Below are positions 7,101 to 8,774 of a stretch of 8,774 nt of DNA, piece after piece. This stretch comes from an uncultured Clostridia bacterium (GTDB lineage Bacteria; Bacillota; Clostridia; Oscillospirales; Acutalibacteraceae). The notes below the pieces were generated by a model that saw only the letters and a program-made list of their open reading frames with translations, was not told the DNA's origin and searched no databases. How positions within the stretch are numbered: the first letter of the stretch is position 1; each line of letters begins with the position of its first letter. Location of the stretch: contig CAMVNL010000062.1 in assembly GCA_947168785.1 (NCBI GenBank), forward strand, positions 1-8,774, given 5' to 3'. The position numbers were made by a program, and so were the translations under genes.

Positions 7101-7912
7101 ACGGCGACAAGATCCGGCTGCTGTGCATCATGACCACCGTGCGCAAGAAGATCACCAAGAACAACACCACCATGGCCTTCCTCTCCGTGGAGGATACCTA
7201 CGGCGGCATCGAGGTCATGGTCTTCCCCAAGCGCTACGATAAATACGGCCCCTATCTGATCGAGGACGAGATCGTGCTGATCACGGCGAAGGTCTCGCTG
7301 AGCGACGACGAGGTGCCCAAGCTCCTGTTGGAGGAGTGCGTCCCCATGAGCGAGATCCCGGACGACGCCAAGCTGCTGGAAACCTACAAGCTGCCGGAGC
7401 GGGACTACGTGACCCGCAAGAGCGCCTACTCCGCCTATGAGGACGGCGGCTTCTCCTATTCGCCGCCCCCCGCGGACGATATCCCCGCGCCGGAGGAGGA
7501 CTACGGTCCGCCGCCGGAATATGAGTCGGAAGTGGGAAGTGGGAAGTCGGAAGTCGGCGGGTATCAGCCGAACGGCGGATTCCGTCAGGGAACCGTCACA
7601 AGAAGCCCGGCCGCCGTCGCCCCGCCCGTCACAAGGGCCAGCGCCTACACCGCCACTGCCACGCAGGTTTCCGCCCCGGCGAAGAAGGGCAAATGCGGCC
7701 TGTTCCTGCGGGTCTCCGGCGCGTCGTCGGACGACTGCGTGAAGGCGAAAAAAATGTGCTCCATCTTTGAGGGCGGTCTGCCGCTGATCCTGTATTATAC
7801 CGACGAAGCCCGCTACGATTTCCAGTCGGGCATCCGCACGGATAACAATCCGGATCTCGTCAAAGGGCTCAAAAAACTGCTGGGTGAGAAAAACGTTGTG
7901 GTAAAAATGTAA
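4127..7912 (+). CDS. dnaE: DNA polymerase III alpha subunit (DnaE), carrying an in-frame heptamer-repeat insertion in its C-terminal linker
   Basis: Replicative C-family DNA polymerase of 1261 residues (E. coli: 1160). The PHP domain (about 3-280) keeps its usual metal-ligand positions: H-L-H-I-H (6-10), T-D-H-G (40-43), Glu67 in G-C-E-V, and N-D-A-H (205-208). The palm contains G-P-G-R-G-S-G-A-G-S (356-365). The catalytic aspartates are Asp400 and Asp402 in P-D-F-D-I-D and Asp550 in L-K-M-D-F-L-G-L. F-A-S-Y-A-F-N-K-S-H-S (745-755) is the conserved fingers motif. Helix-hairpin-helix sequence lies near 825-885. Q-I-G-L-F (914-918) matches the internal beta-clamp-binding motif. The OB fold is at about 994-1075. 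After it come a Pro/acidic linker (about 1090-1185), where residues 1134-1144 are encoded by a 7-bp tandem repeat, and a C-terminal domain (1186-1261). No good Shine-Dalgarno sequence precedes the ATG, 6 bp after araD, so coupled translation is likely. The start is supported by the family-typical M-x-x-F-x-H-L-H-I-H beginning. Clostridia usually also have PolC, which is not in this window. Confidence 0.96.
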   Translation: MTEFTHLHIHTEYSLLDGACRIKPLIKRVKELGMTSIAMTDHGVMYGAVDFYKACKEEGINGIIGCEVYVAPRTRFDKVHGIDNERYHLILLCENQTGYQNLIKMVSAAWVDGFYTKPRVDKELLEKYHEGLICLSACLAGEIPQAILHNDYEKARETALWYKNLFGEGNYFIELQDHNLPEQKQSNPFLIKLARELDIPMVVTNDAHYIYKEDAETQKILLCIATKHTLEEDTGMGFATDEFYVKSGDEMAALFPDLPETVTNTNEIAKRCHVEFKFGDTKLPIFTIPGNPDHFEYFKNMCYEGMVKRYGENYPPEYMDRLNYELGVIHQMGFIDYFLIVWDYINYAKSVGIPVGPGRGSGAGSIAAYTCGITDIDPMRYSLLFERFLNPERVSMPDFDIDFCYEHRQDVIDYVVRRYGADHVAQIATFGTLAAKGAVRDVGKVLGMSVSEVAAVTKEIPQELGMTIQKALESNADLKKMYDGNALIKKVIDTSIKIEGMPRNTGMHACGVVICDKPVDDYVPLFRSGDAIVTQYYKGWVEKLGLLKMDFLGLRTLTVITDAVNMIRKKVPDFDIAKIDVDDQKVYKMLGEGGTFGVFQCESGGIRALMINMQPKNLEDIIAVIALYRPGPMDFIPAYLKNRKDPEHIKYHCPELKPILDVTYGTIVYQEQVMQIFRELAGYSMGAADMVRRAVAKKQPEVLAEQKEYFLYGSDGTKAAKCDGCLKRGISKEAAEAIFDDMASFASYAFNKSHSAAYSLLTYQTAWLRCYYPQEFMAAMLTSVLDNTDKVVGYITECQTNLGFDVLPPSVNESMEKFTVVGDNVRFGLLAIKNLGSGVIKTIIDEREANGPYESFYSFCKRCYCRDLNRRALEQLIKSGAVDCFGLNRHQMTLMIDDILADLDSDAKNKIEGQIGLFDIGGALANAVEITPPDVPEFPDKERLADEKMATGLYMSGHPMAEHRRLSQSLGSAKVSDILESSLADPSSPYHDGDKIRLLCIMTTVRKKITKNNTTMAFLSVEDTYGGIEVMVFPKRYDKYGPYLIEDEIVLITAKVSLSDDEVPKLLLEECVPMSEIPDDAKLLETYKLPERDYVTRKSAYSAYEDGGFSYSPPPADDIPAPEEDYGPPPEYESEVGSGKSEVGGYQPNGGFRQGTVTRSPAAVAPPVTRASAYTATATQVSAPAKKGKCGLFLRVSGASSDDCVKAKKMCSIFEGGLPLILYYTDEARYDFQSGIRTDNNPDLVKGLKKLLGEKNVVVKM
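7525..7557 (+). repeat. Tandem 7-bp repeat (GGAAGTC/GGAAGTG) inside dnaE
   Basis: Four consecutive heptamers, GGAAGTG at 7528 and 7535 and GGAAGTC at 7542 and 7549, flanked by partial units. It is the same unit and orientation as the left arm of the element at 1506-1666. Here it is translated in the dnaE frame as S-E-V-G-S-G-K-S-E-V-G-G, between the OB fold and the C-terminal domain. Three units (21 bp) equal seven codons, so the frame survives only when the unit number changes in steps of three. Confidence 0.85.
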
Positions 7913-7959
7913 CATTTTTGTGTATTTTGCGGATTGTTCTTTCAAAACTGCGTTTTTTG

Positions 7960-7988
7960 TTGACTTTGCGGCTCAAGAAGAATATGAT
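7960..7988 (+). promoter_or_regulatory. Sigma-A type promoter of pfkA
   Basis: TTGACT (7960-7965) and TATGAT (7983-7988) each match the consensus at 5 of 6 positions and are separated by exactly 17 bases. They lie in an AT-rich patch inside otherwise GC-rich DNA, with T-rich sequence just upstream of the -35 box. Transcription would start near 7995, giving a leader of about 48 nt. This makes pfkA at least partly independent of dnaE. Confidence 0.8.
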
Positions 7989-8009
7989 AAAGTATATTTA
8001 TGACGAAAG

Positions 8010-8027
8010 CATCTCCGGGAGGAGATG
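8010..8027 (+). promoter_or_regulatory. Leader hairpin just upstream of the pfkA ribosome binding site
   Basis: CATCTCC (8010-8016) and GGAGATG (8021-8027) are perfect complements around a GGGA loop, a 7-bp stem ending 2 bases before the Shine-Dalgarno sequence. It lies inside the predicted 5' leader and is not followed by a U-tract, so it is not a terminator. It may stabilise the mRNA or affect initiation. It also encloses an in-frame ATG at 8025. Confidence 0.5.
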
Positions 8028-8029
8028 GC

Positions 8030-8035
8030 AGGAGG
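8030..8035 (+). promoter_or_regulatory. Ribosome binding site of pfkA (decides the start)
   Basis: A perfect AGGAGG lies 7 bases before the ATG at 8043. A second in-frame ATG at 8025 has GGGAGG only 2 bases before it, which is poor spacing, and it would add M-A-G-G-N-D ahead of the conserved PfkA N-terminus. The 8043 start is therefore preferred. Confidence 0.85.
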
Positions 8036-8042
8036 AAACGAT

Positions 8043-8774
8043 ATGAAAACGATTGCAGTACTGACCAGCGGCGGCGACGCCCCCGGCATGAACGCCGCCA
8101 TCCGCGCGGTTGTCAGAACCGGCTGTGAGAACGGCGTCCGGGTGCTGGGCATCCGCAGAGGCTATCACGGCCTGATGAACGGCGATATGTACGAGATGAA
8201 CCTGCGTTCCGTTTCCGATATTATCCATCGCGGCGGCACCATGCTCTATTCCGCGAGAAGCAAGGAGTTCTGCACCGAGGCCGGTATGCAGAAGGCCATC
8301 GACGTGTGCAAGGAGAACGGCATCGAGGGCATCGTCGTCATCGGCGGCGACGGCTCCTTCCGCGGCGCGCGGGACCTGTCCGTCCGCGGCGTCAACTGCG
8401 TGGGCATCCCCGGCACCATCGACAACGACATCGCCTGCTGCGACTATACCATCGGCTACGATACGGCGCTGAACACCATCATGGATATGGTGGACCGCAT
8501 CCGCGACACCACGGAATCCCACGACCGCTGCACGGTGGTGGAGGTCATGGGACGCCGCGCCGGTTATCTGGCGCTCAACGCCGGCATCGCCATCGGCGCC
8601 ACCTCCATTCTGATCCCCGAGCTGGAGTTCAGCGTGGATACGGATATCATCGACCGCATGAGACGGACCCAGAAGACCGGCAAGCAGCACTTCATCATCG
8701 TGGTGGCCGAGGGCGTGGCCGATCAGCTCAAGGAACGCGGCCTCAACGACGTGGGCGCGCTGGCGAAATACATC
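8043..8774 (+). CDS. pfkA: ATP-dependent 6-phosphofructokinase, 3' truncated by the window end
   Basis: Phosphorylates fructose-6-phosphate to fructose-1,6-bisphosphate, the committed step of glycolysis. The first 244 residues of about 320 are visible, and their numbering matches E. coli PfkA over most of the length. Visible are T-S-G-G-D-A-P-G-M-N-A (8-18), Arg72, G-G-D-G-S (101-105), P-G-T-I-D-N-D (123-129) with catalytic Asp127, Arg162 and M-G-R (169-171). Gly104 and Gly124 are the pair diagnostic of ATP-dependent enzymes; PPi-dependent ones carry Asp and Lys there. Effector-site residues Arg21, Arg25 and Arg154 are kept, but Glu187 of the E. coli/Bacillus enzymes is Thr here, and the Lys211 position also seems changed, so ADP/PEP control may differ. 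It lies 130 bp after dnaE, a common clostridial gene order, with its own promoter and leader. Confidence 0.96.
   Translation, partial: MKTIAVLTSGGDAPGMNAAIRAVVRTGCENGVRVLGIRRGYHGLMNGDMYEMNLRSVSDIIHRGGTMLYSARSKEFCTEAGMQKAIDVCKENGIEGIVVIGGDGSFRGARDLSVRGVNCVGIPGTIDNDIACCDYTIGYDTALNTIMDMVDRIRDTTESHDRCTVVEVMGRRAGYLALNAGIAIGATSILIPELEFSVDTDIIDRMRRTQKTGKQHFIIVVAEGVADQLKERGLNDVGALAKYI

Noticed and set aside
5780..7945. Long open frame on the - strand opposite dnaE (721 codons)
   Set aside because: Antisense shadow of the polymerase gene, produced by codon bias; no recognisable motif.

Overview
The window holds five protein-coding genes, all on the + strand: a truncated rqcH-type gene, araB, araD, dnaE and the first two thirds of pfkA. 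Coding is dense and strongly GC-rich at third positions, and strong AGGAGG-type ribosome binding sites precede araD and pfkA. The NFACT/RqcH protein resembles the Bacillota type, and dnaE followed by pfkA is a familiar gene order in Clostridia. Together these suggest a high-GC clostridial bacterium, for example an Oscillospiraceae/Ruminococcaceae-like gut anaerobe. That placement is inference, since no 16S or other marker is present.

Layout. Bases 1-1496 encode most of an NFACT (RqcH) ribosome quality-control protein whose N-terminus lies outside the window. Bases 1497-1722 are a spacer dominated by a 161-bp inverted-repeat element. Its 32-bp arms are built from the 7-bp unit GGAAGTC. Bases 1723-4120 encode ribulokinase (araB) and L-ribulose-5-phosphate 4-epimerase (araD), 13 bp apart. 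These two enzymes turn L-ribulose into D-xylulose-5-phosphate, which feeds the pentose phosphate pathway. No arabinose isomerase, transporter or regulator is present. Only 6 bp after araD comes dnaE (4127-7912), a 1261-residue DNA polymerase III alpha subunit with an apparently metal-binding-competent PHP domain, a complete catalytic triad, a clamp-binding motif and an OB fold. Its C-terminal linker contains a tandem array of the same 7-bp repeat. After a 130-bp AT-rich spacer with a near-consensus sigma-A promoter and a leader hairpin, pfkA (8043 to the window end) encodes an ATP-type 6-phosphofructokinase.

How the genes relate. araBD and dnaE look co-transcribed, while pfkA has its own promoter. 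araB-araD and pfkA are both central sugar catabolism. dnaE and rqcH are replication and translation-quality genes with no obvious metabolic link to them. The conserved dnaE-pfkA pair seems to have had araBD placed upstream of it.

I found no defence system, CRISPR array, tRNA, rRNA or transposase. The most unusual material is the heptamer repeat family: one copy forms an intergenic inverted repeat and another sits in frame inside an essential polymerase gene, where a one-unit length change would cause a frameshift.
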